NCBI RefSeq assembly: GCF_013155295.1
Contig: NZ_JABJXT010000021.1
Span: 1 to 64,000, forward strand
From: Pseudogemmobacter hezensis
Lineage (GTDB): Bacteria > Pseudomonadota > Alphaproteobacteria > Rhodobacterales > Rhodobacteraceae
DNA length: 64,000 nt
Direction: 5' to 3'
Below the pieces are notes generated by a model. It searched no databases, was not told the origin of the DNA, and saw only the letters and a program-made list of their open reading frames with translations. A program made the translations under genes and the position numbers. Each line of letters starts with the position of its first letter. Within the stretch, counting starts at the first letter, position 1. Shown one piece after another: positions 17,030-25,922 of the stretch.

Positions 17030-17970
17030 GCAAAGGCGCGGCCATGGCTGCAGGCGCAGATGCGGGCCCCGCCTTCCCCCGTGTGGCCCTGATCGGCCTG
17101 GGGCTGATCGCCTCTTCCATGGCGCATGCGATGCGGGCGGGGGGGCTTTGTGATCACATCACCGGCTATGCCCGCTCGGCTGAGACGCGGGCGATTGCGC
17201 TGGATCTCTTTTGCGACCGCGTGACGGAAACGGCCGCCGAGGCGGTTATCGACGCCGATCTGGTGGTGCTGGCGGTGCCCGTCGGCGCGATGGGCGCGAT
17301 TGCCGCCGAGATTGCGCCGCATCTGAAACCGGGGGCGGTGGTCACTGATGTCGGCTCGGTCAAAGAGGCGGTGATCGAGGCGGTCTGCCCCCATATCCCG
17401 GCAGGCGTGCATTTCATCCCCGGCCATCCGCTGGCGGGGACAGAGTATTCCGGCCCGCGCTCGGGCTTTGCGACGCTGTTTGAAAACCGCTGGTGGCTTC
17501 TGACGCCGCTGGAGGGCCAGGACCCGGCGCCGCTGGCGCGGCTGCGCGGATTGCTTGAGGCGATCGGCGCCAATGTCGATGAGATGGAGCCAAAGCGCCA
17601 TGATCTGGTGCTGGCCGTGGTCTCGCATACGCCGCATCTGATTGCCTTCACCATGGTCGGCGTGGCCGACCACCTGCGCCGCGTGACCCAGGAAGAGGTG
17701 ATCAAATACTCGGCCTCGGGGTTTCGGGATTTTACCCGTATCGCGGCCTCTGATCCGACCATGTGGCGCGATGTGTTCCTGACCAATAAAGAGGCGGTTC
17801 TCGACGTGCTGGGCCGCTTTACCGAAGAGCTGTTCATGCTGCAGCGCCAGATCCGCATGGGCGAGGGTGAGCAGCTTCATGCCTATTTCACCCGCACCCG
17901 CGAAATCCGCCGTGGCATTATCGAGGCCGGGCAGGATACTTCGGCACCCGATTTCGGCCGGGGGACTTAA
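17026..17970 (+). CDS. tyrC: Arogenate/prephenate dehydrogenase
   Basis: A 314-residue NAD(P)-dependent dehydrogenase for tyrosine synthesis. It has an N-terminal Rossmann motif ([16 protein letters not shown] near residue 20), TDVGSVKE near 107, [16 protein letters not shown] near 127 and the helical C-terminal half with SHTPHLIAF near 200 and [13 protein letters not shown] near 235. No chorismate mutase or ACT domain is fused. ATG 17026 overlaps the hisC stop (ATGA); ATG 17044 is a possible alternative. Cyclohexadienyl specificity (arogenate versus prephenate) cannot be read from the sequence. The gene symbol follows rhodobacterial usage. Confidence 0.85.
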   Translation: MSKGAAMAAGADAGPAFPRVALIGLGLIASSMAHAMRAGGLCDHITGYARSAETRAIALDLFCDRVTETAAEAVIDADLVVLAVPVGAMGAIAAEIAPHLKPGAVVTDVGSVKEAVIEAVCPHIPAGVHFIPGHPLAGTEYSGPRSGFATLFENRWWLLTPLEGQDPAPLARLRGLLEAIGANVDEMEPKRHDLVLAVVSHTPHLIAFTMVGVADHLRRVTQEEVIKYSASGFRDFTRIAASDPTMWRDVFLTNKEAVLDVLGRFTEELFMLQRQIRMGEGEQLHAYFTRTREIRRGIIEAGQDTSAPDFGRGT

Positions 17971-18118
17971 AGACCGGGCCTGACGAGGGTGGCCAGAAGG
18001 ACAGCCGGAAAGGCGATGGTGCCGCCTCCTGATCAGATCGTAAAGATCCGGGTGCAGGGCCGGGCCAGAATGCTGCCGGAAAGGCGCTGCAACCAGAGTG
18101 CTGCAAAAGGAAATGGGG

Positions 18119-19585
18119 ATGCAATTTCGTAAGGTTGCGGGCTTTGCTGTCGCCTGGTTGCTGATCCCGGCATCGGCGATCACGCTTGCACAGGCGGAAC
18201 CGATGCAACGCTCACCGCGCCCCGAGGCCAACCCAAAGCTGGTGACAGCTGCTCCGGCGGCATCGCCTGCTGCGCCGACCATCAATCTGACGATGGCGGC
18301 AACCGTGCCGCCTGCCAGCGGGGCCACCAGTGAGGCCGCCATTGGGGCCACCAGTGAGGGTTCCCGTGGGGGTTCCCGAGATATTGCCAGCCAGCCAGAT
18401 CCTGCGCTGGCCGCGCTGCGGGCTCCGGTGAACCCAAGGCTGGGCATAGTGACCCTCAGCAGCGCCAGCCGTCCTGTTTCTGTGCCCGATACCGCCGGGA
18501 CGCCAGCGCCCGGCGCAATTTCAGGCAGACCCGCAGCCTTTGGGCCAGAGTTACCCCTTTCGGCCGGGGCCGCGCCCAGCGATCTGCCGCAGATTGGCGA
18601 GATGCTGCCCGCCTCGATGCCCAGCCCGGCAGAGGCCGTTGCCGCCGCATCGCTGGTCACGCCGCCGCCACAGGATCTGCTGCAAAGACCGCAGCAAGGG
18701 CCTGCAGCCGCCGCGCCCAAATCAGCCGCCCCTGCTGCTGCCCTTCCCCAGGCTGCACCCGCCGTTGTTGCCGCAGACCCGGCGCTGGCCGCACATCGCC
18801 CAAAGCCGCGACCTGCGCGGCTGGGCCAGGATCGGGCCAGGGTCGAGGCTGCAGAGACGACCCAGACCGCAGAGGCCCCGGTGGCGGACGCGCAGCAGGC
18901 GGCCTCGCAGACCGCGAATGCCGGGCTTTTGCTGACCTCTTTGCGCCCGAAGGCAAAGCCGAAGGGTATCGTCCAGTTGGCCTCGGCCCCGGCAGAGCGG
19001 CCGGTTGCGAAATCCGCGCCGCAGCCCGCCCCCGGGAAAGACAGCAAAAAGGCCGGGAAGAAATCGAAAGAGCCGGTTTCCGCCAAAGGCTCGGTCTGTG
19101 GTGTCGCGGCGATCAAGGGCGAGAAGATTGCGCCGATCACCTCAAAGGTTCAGGGCTGCGGTCTCTCGGATGGGGTGCGTGTGACCTCGGTTTCCGGGGT
19201 GCGGCTGTCGATGGCGGCGACGATTGACTGCGCGACGGCAAAGGCGCTGAACACCTGGGTCGAGCGGGCCGCCCAACCCGCCTATGGCAATCAGATCGTC
19301 GAGTTGCAGCTGGCGGGCCATTACGTCTGCCGCCCGCGCAACAACAAAAAGGGCGCCAAGGTCTCGGAACATGGGCGCGGCAAGGCGGTGGATATTTCCG
19401 GTTTCCGTCTGGCCTCGGGCAAGGTGATCAGGGTGCTGGGCGGTTTCGATCAGACCATGCGCAAGGCGCATAAGGGGGCCTGCGGCATCTTTGGCACCAC
19501 GCTGGGCCCGGGCTCGGATGGCTATCACGAAGATCACCTGCATTTCGACACCGCCAGCCATCGCAGCGGCGCCTATTGCCGCTGA
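18119..19585 (+). CDS. Extensin-family putative D,D-peptidase-like protein
   Basis: A 488-residue secreted protein. A signal peptide (MQFRKVAGFAVAWLLIPASAITLAQA) is followed by a low-complexity Ala/Pro-rich linker of about 300 residues. The C-terminal extensin-like domain starts near residue 330 (VCGVAAIKG). It holds the metal-site pattern SEHGRGKAVDISGF near 420 and EDHLHFD near 475, resembling the HxxxxxxD...HxH site of LAS peptidases. A role in cell-wall cross-link cleavage is inferred. Start ATG 18119 has AGGA eight bases upstream. The linker DNA contains a local duplication (GGGGCCACCAGTGAGG, twice, near 18319-18359). Confidence 0.8.
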   Translation: MQFRKVAGFAVAWLLIPASAITLAQAEPMQRSPRPEANPKLVTAAPAASPAAPTINLTMAATVPPASGATSEAAIGATSEGSRGGSRDIASQPDPALAALRAPVNPRLGIVTLSSASRPVSVPDTAGTPAPGAISGRPAAFGPELPLSAGAAPSDLPQIGEMLPASMPSPAEAVAAASLVTPPPQDLLQRPQQGPAAAAPKSAAPAAALPQAAPAVVAADPALAAHRPKPRPARLGQDRARVEAAETTQTAEAPVADAQQAASQTANAGLLLTSLRPKAKPKGIVQLASAPAERPVAKSAPQPAPGKDSKKAGKKSKEPVSAKGSVCGVAAIKGEKIAPITSKVQGCGLSDGVRVTSVSGVRLSMAATIDCATAKALNTWVERAAQPAYGNQIVELQLAGHYVCRPRNNKKGAKVSEHGRGKAVDISGFRLASGKVIRVLGGFDQTMRKAHKGACGIFGTTLGPGSDGYHEDHLHFDTASHRSGAYCR

Positions 19586-19630
19586 GGGGGCGGTGATCGG
19601 CCAGGGCTGGCCTCAGCCTGGCCGGGCTGG

Positions 19631-20689
19631 TCAGTTTGCGGGGCTGGTCAGTCTGGGCGCATTGCCCAGCGGCAGCGGACCGAACACCGCCCTGCCGTTT
19701 TTGAACACCAGATCCATGGTGATCCTCTGGCCGTCCGCACTTTTTGATGCAAGGCCGCGCAGCATATTGCTGATCAGCCCGGCCATTTGCGGGTCGATCG
19801 TGTCCAGGGCGACCAGCAGGCGGGGCAGCTGCTCCCATCCGGTCAGGGAAACGGTGATGGTGCCAGCTGCAAACTCCTGCGCATCAGGCGAAAGACTGCC
19901 CGAGGCGGCAATGTTCAGATCTCCCCAGATCAGCGTCAGATCCCGCAGTGTGACGCTGCTGGGCTGGGGCTTTGTCTGGCCGATGTAGCGGTCAATCGGC
20001 GCGCTGAGGCCGAGCACCGCATCAAGATGCAGCCGGTCGATCTGCGCGGGCAGCTGGGTGGCTGGCATTTGCGGCACATCGACTGCCTGCAGCGCGGCGA
20101 TCAGCGCCGGATCAGGGGTTATTGCGCTGAGTGCGGCGCCAAGGTGGTAGGGGTGTCCCAAAACGGTGCCAGCGGCGACCATATCGTTTGCATCAGCACC
20201 CCCGGCGCTGATCCGCAGATCGGTCTTGCCGATCTTCAGCGTCAGCCCCTGGCCGCTGAGGTTAAGATCCTCGGCGGATAGTGCGGCCAGTGCCAGCGCG
20301 ACATCGGTTGAGGGGGTGGCCCGCAGGCTGGCGTGCAGCTTGCTGCCATCGATTTGCAGCACCTGGCCGTCAATGGTGATCCGCTGGCTGTCGGGCAGCC
20401 AGAAAATCAGGTGCCAGGGCTTCCAGGACATGGCGTAACTATGGGCCGCGCCGCCCTCATAGGCGACGCGCCCCGAGGGATCCTGCCAGGAGATGCTGTC
20501 GGTCGAAAGGTCGAAACGACTGGGGAAACCTGCCAGCCGCAGCCCCGGCAGCGCGAGAGATCCCCCCGCAGCCTCCTGGCGGGCGATGATTTCTTCGGCC
20601 TGGGTCAGGATGATATGACGCCCGGCAAACCACCAGCCGCACCAAAGTGTCAGCAGAACCGCGAAAATCCCCAACATCCAGCGCATCAT
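19631..20689 (-). CDS. DUF2125 protein, membrane-anchored periplasmic
   Basis: A 352-residue DUF2125 protein. An N-terminal helix (MMRWMLGIFAVLLTLWCGWWFAG) would anchor it in the inner membrane with the rest in the periplasm. Family features include GFPSRFDLSTDSISWQDP near residue 55 and many short beta repeats (LRDLTLIWGDLNIAASGSL near 265), consistent with an AsmA-like beta-rich fold; that comparison is inference. The start is one of two adjacent ATGs (20689/20686) behind AAGGGG. It is convergent with the extensin-like gene and divergent from the ChaC gene. Confidence 0.75.
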   Translation of the reverse strand: MMRWMLGIFAVLLTLWCGWWFAGRHIILTQAEEIIARQEAAGGSLALPGLRLAGFPSRFDLSTDSISWQDPSGRVAYEGGAAHSYAMSWKPWHLIFWLPDSQRITIDGQVLQIDGSKLHASLRATPSTDVALALAALSAEDLNLSGQGLTLKIGKTDLRISAGGADANDMVAAGTVLGHPYHLGAALSAITPDPALIAALQAVDVPQMPATQLPAQIDRLHLDAVLGLSAPIDRYIGQTKPQPSSVTLRDLTLIWGDLNIAASGSLSPDAQEFAAGTITVSLTGWEQLPRLLVALDTIDPQMAGLISNMLRGLASKSADGQRITMDLVFKNGRAVFGPLPLGNAPRLTSPAN

Positions 20690-20786
20690 CTGCCCCTTTT
20701 CCTGACAGCCCGATCCGTGTTTACAGATCCGGTCTGTTCCACAGATCCCGCTTTGTTTTACAGACAGTCTTACAGGAGAGCCAGCC

Positions 20787-21380
20787 TTGCCCGATTCCGT
20801 TTCCTCGACCACGTCCCCGAATGCGGGTGCAGCTTCTGGCGCGGATCGTGCGGCCCCGCTTTGGGTCTTTGGCTATGGCTCTTTGATCTGGAACCCGGAA
20901 TTCCCCGTGGCCGAGCGCAGGCTGGCCCGCGCCCGGGGCTGGCAGCGCAGTTTCTGCATGTGGTCAATCCATCATCGCGGCTCTGAGGCGGAACCGGGCC
21001 TCGTGCTGGCGCTTGACCGCGCCGAGGGGCAGTTTTGCGACGGTGTGGCCTTTCGCGTGCAGCCAGGGACCGAGGCTGAGACGCTGGCGGCGCTGCGCGA
21101 GCGCGAGCTGGTTTCCTCGGCCTATCTTGAGATCCGCACAGAGCTGGAGACCGAGGGCGGCCCGATTGAGGCCCTGGCCTATGTCATCGACCGCGACCAT
21201 GTGCAGTATTGCGGCGATCTGGGGCTGGAAGAGCAGGCGCAGATCATCACCCGGGCCTGTGGCGGGCGCGGTCTGAACCGTGACTATCTCTGGGCCACGG
21301 CGGGGCATCTGTCTGATCTGGGGATCTCTGATCCCGGGCTGGACTGGCTGGCCGCGCGGGTGCGGGCGCTGGCCGGGTAA
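20787..21380 (+). CDS. ChaC-family gamma-glutamylcyclotransferase
   Basis: A 197-residue enzyme predicted to cleave glutathione to 5-oxoproline and Cys-Gly. The substrate-binding motif VFGYGSLIWNPEFP stands near residue 27, followed by ARGWQRSFCMWSIHHRG near 49 and the ELVSSAYLEIRTE segment near 110 with conserved acidic residues. The start is TTG at 20787 with AGGAGAG six bases upstream; no ATG is available. About 25 unconserved residues precede the domain. It is divergent from the DUF2125 gene. Confidence 0.85.
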   Translation: MPDSVSSTTSPNAGAASGADRAAPLWVFGYGSLIWNPEFPVAERRLARARGWQRSFCMWSIHHRGSEAEPGLVLALDRAEGQFCDGVAFRVQPGTEAETLAALRERELVSSAYLEIRTELETEGGPIEALAYVIDRDHVQYCGDLGLEEQAQIITRACGGRGLNRDYLWATAGHLSDLGISDPGLDWLAARVRALAG

Positions 21381-21408
21381 CGGGGCGGCTGATGGCCTGT
21401 CCCGGCTG

Positions 21409-21437
21409 GTGACAAAGGGCGTGGGCTTGCCTATAAG
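21409..21437 (+). promoter_or_regulatory. Predicted promoter of the pyrophosphatase gene
   Basis: GTGACA (21409-21414), a 17-bp spacer and TATAAG (21432-21437) form a good sigma-70-type promoter 38 bases before the start codon at 21476. Confidence 0.5.
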
Positions 21438-21475
21438 GCGCGGCGAAAATGTGCTTCTCCCGCAAGGAATCTGAT

Positions 21476-22396
21476 ATGACGATCAAGGTTTTTGGCCACA
21501 AATCCCCCGACACCGATTCCACTGGCTCGCCGATCATCTGGGCCTGGTATCTCTCTGAGATCAAAGGCACCCCGGCCAAACCCTATCTGCTGGGCGAGCC
21601 GAACACCGAGGCCGCTTTCGTGCTGAAGCACTGGGATCTGCCAAAGCCAGAGATCATCGCCGATGTCGCCGCGGGCGATGAGGTGGTGATCGTTGACACC
21701 AATAACCCCGCAGAGCTGCCGCCCTCGGTCAATGAGGCCTCGATCACCGGCATCATCGACCACCATATGCTGGTCGGCGGGCTGAAAACCAAAGCACCGA
21801 TCGAGATCACCATCCGCCCGCTGGCCTGCACCGCGACGCTGATGCACGACCTGATCGGCGATGACCTGGCGAAAGCGCCGAAAGCCATCAAGGGCGCGAT
21901 GCTGTCGTGCATCCTTTCCGACACGCTGGAATTCCGCTCGCCCACCACCACGCCGCATGACCGCGCGGTGGCTGAGAAACTGGCCGCCGATCTGGGCATC
22001 TCGATCCAGGAATACGCCAGCCAGCTGTTCGAGGCGAAGTCGGATGTCTCGGAGTTTTCGGATGAGGCGCTGCTGCGCATGGATTCCAAGGAATACAATA
22101 TCGCCGGCAAAGAGCTGCGCGTCTCGGTGCTGGAAACCACCGCGCCGAAGATCCTGCTGGATCGCAAGGCCAGCCTGATGGCGACCATGCCCGAAGTGGC
22201 AAAGGCCGATGGCGCCGATCAGGTGCTCTTGTTCATCATCGACATCCTGAAAGAAGAGGCCACCCTGCTGGTGCCGAATGACCTGGTGAAAACCATCGCC
22301 GAGGCCTCGTTCGGGGCCAGCGTTTCGGGCGATACCGTTGTGCTGCCGGGCATCATGAGCCGCAAGAAGCAGATCCTGCCCGCCCTGAAAGTCTGA
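21476..22396 (+). CDS. ppaC: Manganese-dependent inorganic pyrophosphatase
   Basis: A family II pyrophosphatase of 306 residues that hydrolyses PPi in the cytoplasm, driving biosynthetic reactions. DHH-family metal ligands are visible: FGHKSPDTDS at residue 5, VDTNN near 72 and IIDHHMLVGG near 93. The C-terminal signature SRKKQ near 297 binds substrate. ATG 21476 follows AAGGAATCTGAT; an upstream ATG (21449) would precede this site. The gene stands alone, between its own promoter and a terminator. Confidence 0.93.
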   Translation: MTIKVFGHKSPDTDSTGSPIIWAWYLSEIKGTPAKPYLLGEPNTEAAFVLKHWDLPKPEIIADVAAGDEVVIVDTNNPAELPPSVNEASITGIIDHHMLVGGLKTKAPIEITIRPLACTATLMHDLIGDDLAKAPKAIKGAMLSCILSDTLEFRSPTTTPHDRAVAEKLAADLGISIQEYASQLFEAKSDVSEFSDEALLRMDSKEYNIAGKELRVSVLETTAPKILLDRKASLMATMPEVAKADGADQVLLFIIDILKEEATLLVPNDLVKTIAEASFGASVSGDTVVLPGIMSRKKQILPALKV

Positions 22397-22434
22397 CGCT
22401 GAAGATCTGAACGCTTGCAGATTGCGCGAATATG

Positions 22435-22462
22435 GGGGCTGGCCTTTGGGCCGGCCCCTTTT
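22435..22462 (+). terminator. Terminator after the pyrophosphatase gene
   Basis: Stem arms GGGGCTGGCC and GGCCGGCCCC around TTTG, followed by TTTT. It lies between the convergent pyrophosphatase and Hsp70-like genes. Confidence 0.8.
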
Positions 22463-22466
22463 CACA

Positions 22467-23729
22467 TCACGCGCCCTGATGGCTGGCGGCCAGCGCCAGG
22501 CCATCCACCACGGCGGTGAAGGCCTCAGAGCGGTGGATCTGCGCCCCGGGCAGCAGGCTTTCGGCAAGGCCGCTGACCAGTTGCATCAGGCTGGAGCCGC
22601 CGACCAGGATCACCGCGCCAATCTCATCAGCGCCAAGCCCCGCCAGCTGCAGCGTCTCTTGTATGGCGATGCGCAGCGCCTCGCGGTGATCGCGCAGCGC
22701 CAGATCCAGCGAGCCGGGCGAGATGGGGGCCGAAAGCCCGGGCTCGACATAGCCCATTTCGATGCGGGTTTTCGCCTCGCCATTATTGGCTGCGATTTTG
22801 CCATGCTCGACCGCGAAGGCCATCTCATGGCCCAGCTCTTCCTCAAGCACCGTCGAAAGGCGCGAAAGGCGCTTGCGGTCAACCGCGACGCGCAGCATCG
22901 CGGCAACCTCGCGCCGGGTGTCGGGCGTATAGAGGAAGGGGATCCGCGCCCAGGTCGCCAGATCCGAGAAGATCGCATTCGGCACCGGCAGCAGGCCCTC
23001 GCCCATCTCGCGGCGCAATTCGCCGCCATGGCCAAGGCGCGGCATGACATGGGCCATCGAAACCGAGCGGTCGAAATCGGTGCCGCCCAGCCGGATGCCG
23101 TGGTTCGCCAGGATCGTCACCCGCCCGGCTTTGGCGCGGAAGACCGAGAAATCCGAAGTGCCGCCGCCGATGTCGATGATCAGCCCGGTTTTGTCACCGA
23201 TCTCGGCCTGGCAGGCCCAGGCGGCGGCCTCTGGCTCGGCCATGAAGCGGATCTCGGTGAAGCCAGCCGCGCGGTAGCAGGCCAGCAGATCGGCCTCGGC
23301 CTGGGCGTCACGGGCCGGGTCGCTGGTGTGGAAATGCACGGGCCTCCCCGAGAGGATGCGGTCAGGGCAATGGCCCAGGGCCTTTGTGACGCGGGCGCGC
23401 AGCTCGGCCAGGAAGGCGGTGATGATATCGGAAAGGCTTTGCCGTTTGCCGCCGATCAGCCGGGTCTCGTGCAAAAGCGGCGTGCCCAGCACCGATTTCA
23501 GCGCCCGCATATAGCGGCCTTCCTCGCCCTGGATCAGTGCCTCGCCTGCGGCCTCGCCGATACGCATGCCGCCACGGGGCGGGAAGAAGACGGCGGTGGG
23601 CAGGGTGTCAGACCCGGCCTCAATGGCGATCCGCCGCACGCCGCCACCCGCACCGGGCAGCGCAACGGCAGTGTTCGAGGTGCCGAAGTCAACCGCGAGC
23701 CATGCGGGATTGGGGGAGTCGGAGATCAT
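22467..23729 (-). CDS. Hsp70-family protein (YegD-like, no substrate domain)
   Basis: A 420-residue actin-fold ATPase of the Hsp70 superfamily. Phosphate 1 (LAVDFGTSNTAVAL near residue 10), phosphate 2 (LIIDIGGGTSDFSVF near 183) and adenosine motifs (AVILVGGSSLMQLV near 385) are intact. The C-terminal peptide-binding and lid domains of DnaK are absent, as in YegD. A chaperone-like or assembly role is inferred; the partner is unknown. Start ATG 23729 has only a weak purine-rich site. Confidence 0.85.
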   Translation of the reverse strand: MISDSPNPAWLAVDFGTSNTAVALPGAGGGVRRIAIEAGSDTLPTAVFFPPRGGMRIGEAAGEALIQGEEGRYMRALKSVLGTPLLHETRLIGGKRQSLSDIITAFLAELRARVTKALGHCPDRILSGRPVHFHTSDPARDAQAEADLLACYRAAGFTEIRFMAEPEAAAWACQAEIGDKTGLIIDIGGGTSDFSVFRAKAGRVTILANHGIRLGGTDFDRSVSMAHVMPRLGHGGELRREMGEGLLPVPNAIFSDLATWARIPFLYTPDTRREVAAMLRVAVDRKRLSRLSTVLEEELGHEMAFAVEHGKIAANNGEAKTRIEMGYVEPGLSAPISPGSLDLALRDHREALRIAIQETLQLAGLGADEIGAVILVGGSSLMQLVSGLAESLLPGAQIHRSEAFTAVVDGLALAASHQGA

Positions 23730-23969
23730 TATAGCCGCCTGTTCCTGTGCCTTCCGGGGCGGGCGGGGTAGCCGATAGATCTGGCGGGGGCAATTGGAAA
23801 AGACCGGGTCTGTGCCGGTATTTCTGGTAATGGCGCAGACATGGCAGGGGCGGGCAGCAGCGAAAGAGCATATCGCCCGTGAGACCGGCTGGCTGCGCGC
23901 TAATGAGCCGAGGTCAGTGCGACGCGCGCAGATTCAGGGCCAACGGGCACAAACTGGAACGTGGACGGC

Positions 23970-24350
23970 CTATTTCAGAGTTGCACCAAAAGGCCCCGCA
24001 ACTATTCCATTGGGTAAGGTATGACCACATTCAGCGCAGATTTTTGCTCTTGGTGTTCTGAATGGTTTGCCGCAGTCAGGGCAGAGAGAACCGTATTGTG
24101 ACATCCGCACAGTCCAGAGTTGATCCGGGTGGTCGAGTCTGCAGCCTGTCAGCTCTTCGTAACGGTCCAGGGCTTCCTGCCCTTTGGGCTCAAGTCTGGT
24201 CGCCTCAGGGATCGAGCAGTTGTTCTGCTCACGGTAGATTTGAATCCACCGAATTCTGTCAGCTAAGAGGATAGAAATTTCCCGCCATTCAGCCTCGTCG
24301 AGGAGCGCGGCAGTCCTTCTCAAATTGTAAACATATGCAGACTTCGCCAA
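23970..24350 (-). CDS. Unknown protein with C-terminal zinc ribbon
   Basis: I do not recognise the family with certainty. The 126-residue product has an N-terminal helical part (LRRTAALLDEAEWREISILL) and a C-terminal four-cysteine zinc ribbon, CPDCGKPFRTPRAKICAECG, near residue 90. Translation would start at TTG 24350 behind GGAAG; no ATG is available upstream of the conserved-looking part. The gene and its flanks (about 23860-24600) are visibly poorer in GC and use codons such as AGA, ATT and TTG more than the neighbours, which suggests acquisition by transfer. No mobile-element ends or partner gene are visible. It could be an immunity-like or regulatory protein, but nothing shows this. Confidence 0.6.
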   Translation of the reverse strand: MAKSAYVYNLRRTAALLDEAEWREISILLADRIRWIQIYREQNNCSIPEATRLEPKGQEALDRYEELTGCRLDHPDQLWTVRMSQYGSLCPDCGKPFRTPRAKICAECGHTLPNGIVAGPFGATLK

Positions 24351-24630
24351 TTAAGTTCTTCCGGACTGAGAATTCTTCGGCGGCTTCAGTTTGGCCGAAA
24401 CATATATCTTCAAATATTTCCTGCGATCAGGCCTGAAGACCTCGGGTATTTACTGGATGGGGGCGCTGTTCACTCCGCTCCCTGTTGTCAGGGTTTCTGC
24501 CGGGGCGATCAACCCGCCAACGGTTCAAAGCGACGATGATATGGTCTGGGGCATTCCTCTTGCCGGCCATTCCCGCAGGAAGACAGCATAGACTGTGGCC
24601 GTGCCTGATCCGCTGTGGGGCTTCAGCCCG

Positions 24631-24849
24631 TCACGCGATGATGTCGGGGATCAGGCGGTCCTCGACCGTGGTGATCTGATCCTTCAGCGCCAGCTTTTGC
24701 TTTTTCAGCCGCCGGATCGTCAGCATATCGGGGCGGCCGTTCTGCTCCAGCGCCTCAATCGCCTCATCGAGATCACGATGCTCACGGCGAAGCACTTCCA
24801 GCTTCACCCGCAGCATCTCATCAAAGCTCATTTCTGATGGGGCATTCAT
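24631..24849 (-). CDS. YdcH family (DUF465) small coiled-coil protein
   Basis: A 72-residue all-helical protein: MSFDEMLRVKLEVLRREHRDLDEAI, then LTIRRLKKQKLALKDQI, the standard DUF465 pattern. Function is unknown in the family. ATG 24849 gives the best family length; ATG 24831 (MSFDEM) is possible. No clear Shine-Dalgarno. Confidence 0.8.
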   Translation of the reverse strand: MNAPSEMSFDEMLRVKLEVLRREHRDLDEAIEALEQNGRPDMLTIRRLKKQKLALKDQITTVEDRLIPDIIA

Positions 24850-25135
24850 GGCTGGACGCGGGTCTCTCGCGGATCTTTGCTGCGGTTTCAACCGTTAACA
24901 TAGTGCCCCAGGGTGATTCGGAGAAGCACCACCTCCAGGTGAGCGGCGAATTATTCGCTCAGCCATGTTGGGCAGCCATGGTGGGTCGTGATGCCGGGCC
25001 GCCATGGTTGTTTGCCGCCCTTGCACAGGCGACAGCCCCGCCCCATATTCGATACACAGGCAGCGGTGCCCGATGATGGGGCCGCCCCGCGAATTGTCGC
25101 TTTGTTAAAGGACAGTTTGAAAGGACAGACCAGGG

Positions 25136-25561
25136 ATGACGAAACTGACATTCGGGGCACACCCGTTTCTTCTGGGGTTCGAACAGCTGGAACGGCTGGT
25201 CGAGCGCACCGCGAAAAGCGGCGGTGAGGGCTATCCCCCCTATAATATCGAGGCGGTCACCGAGAACGCCTACCGCATCACACTGGCCGTCGCTGGCTTC
25301 CGCGAAGAGGATCTGGCGATCACCGTCGAAGATCGCCAGCTGGTGATCCGGGGCCGGGTCTCTGATGGCGAAAACGGCCAGGAGCGCGTCTTCCTGCATC
25401 GCGGCATCGCCTCACGCGCGTTTCAGCGCAGCTTTGTGCTGGCCGATGGGGTCGAGGTTGGCGGGGCCCATATGGAAAACGGGCTTTTGCACATCGATCT
25501 GCGCCGCCAGGTGCCTGAAACCGTGGTTCAGACGATCAGAATTGGACAGAGAAAGGGGTAA
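25136..25561 (+). CDS. Hsp20 family small heat-shock protein
   Basis: A 141-residue alpha-crystallin-type chaperone that holds unfolding proteins. The N-terminal part (FGAHPFLLGFEQLERL) matches IbpA-like proteins. The beta-sandwich domain runs from about residue 36 (YNIEAVTENAYRITLAVAGFREEDLAITVE) to 130 (ENGLLHIDLRRQVPE), with GL in place of the G-x-L core. Upstream, AAAGGA stands ten bases before the ATG. It is followed four bases later by a DUF1150 gene, the common rhodobacterial arrangement. Confidence 0.9.
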   Translation: MTKLTFGAHPFLLGFEQLERLVERTAKSGGEGYPPYNIEAVTENAYRITLAVAGFREEDLAITVEDRQLVIRGRVSDGENGQERVFLHRGIASRAFQRSFVLADGVEVGGAHMENGLLHIDLRRQVPETVVQTIRIGQRKG

Positions 25562-25565
25562 GGCC

Positions 25566-25793
25566 ATGACAACACCATTCGAAGGATTCCCCGAGGGCAA
25601 AAGCCGCATCGTCTATGTGCGGCCGGTGCCGGTGGGTGACCTGCCCGATGAGGTGCGTGCGCAATTGGGCGATCAGGGCGTGATCTATTCCGTCAATGCG
25701 ATTGACGGCCAACGTCTGGCGCTGGTCGCTGACCGGGCGCTTGCGTTCAACCTGGCCCGCGCCCATGATTTCGCGCCGATGTCGGTGCATTAA
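25566..25793 (+). CDS. DUF1150 family protein
   Basis: A 75-residue cytoplasmic protein with the DUF1150 core IVYVRPVPVGDLPDEVRAQL and GQRLALVADRALAFNLARAH. It sits four bases behind hsp20, with AGGGGTAAGG before the ATG, and should be cotranscribed. Its association with small heat-shock genes suggests a stress role, but none is established. Confidence 0.85.
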   Translation: MTTPFEGFPEGKSRIVYVRPVPVGDLPDEVRAQLGDQGVIYSVNAIDGQRLALVADRALAFNLARAHDFAPMSVH

Positions 25794-25860
25794 ACCGGGA
25801 CAATGAAACCGAGACAATGGCTTTGGCCCGGCGGTGCTGCCAGGGCAGAGCGTGACACAG

Positions 25861-25900
25861 AAAAAGGCCGGAGCAGATGCGCTGCTCTGGCCTTGTCATT
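25861..25900 (+). terminator. Terminator after hsp20-DUF1150
   Basis: AAAAAGGCC-G-GAGCAG pairs with CTGCTC-T-GGCCTT around a 5-nt loop (25864-25894), followed by TTGTCATTTT. It also lies just beyond the end of the convergent sat/cysC pseudogene. Confidence 0.75.
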
Positions 25901-25922
25901 TTGGCGCTTATGCGGCGGTTGC

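Noticed and set aside
16933-19140. 735-residue minus-strand frame
   Set aside because: Antisense to tyrC and the extensin-like gene; low-complexity Ala/Ser composition.
24391-24591. 66-residue plus-strand frame in the AT-richer patch
   Set aside because: No ribosome-binding site or conserved pattern; not enough to call a gene or a partner for the zinc-ribbon protein.
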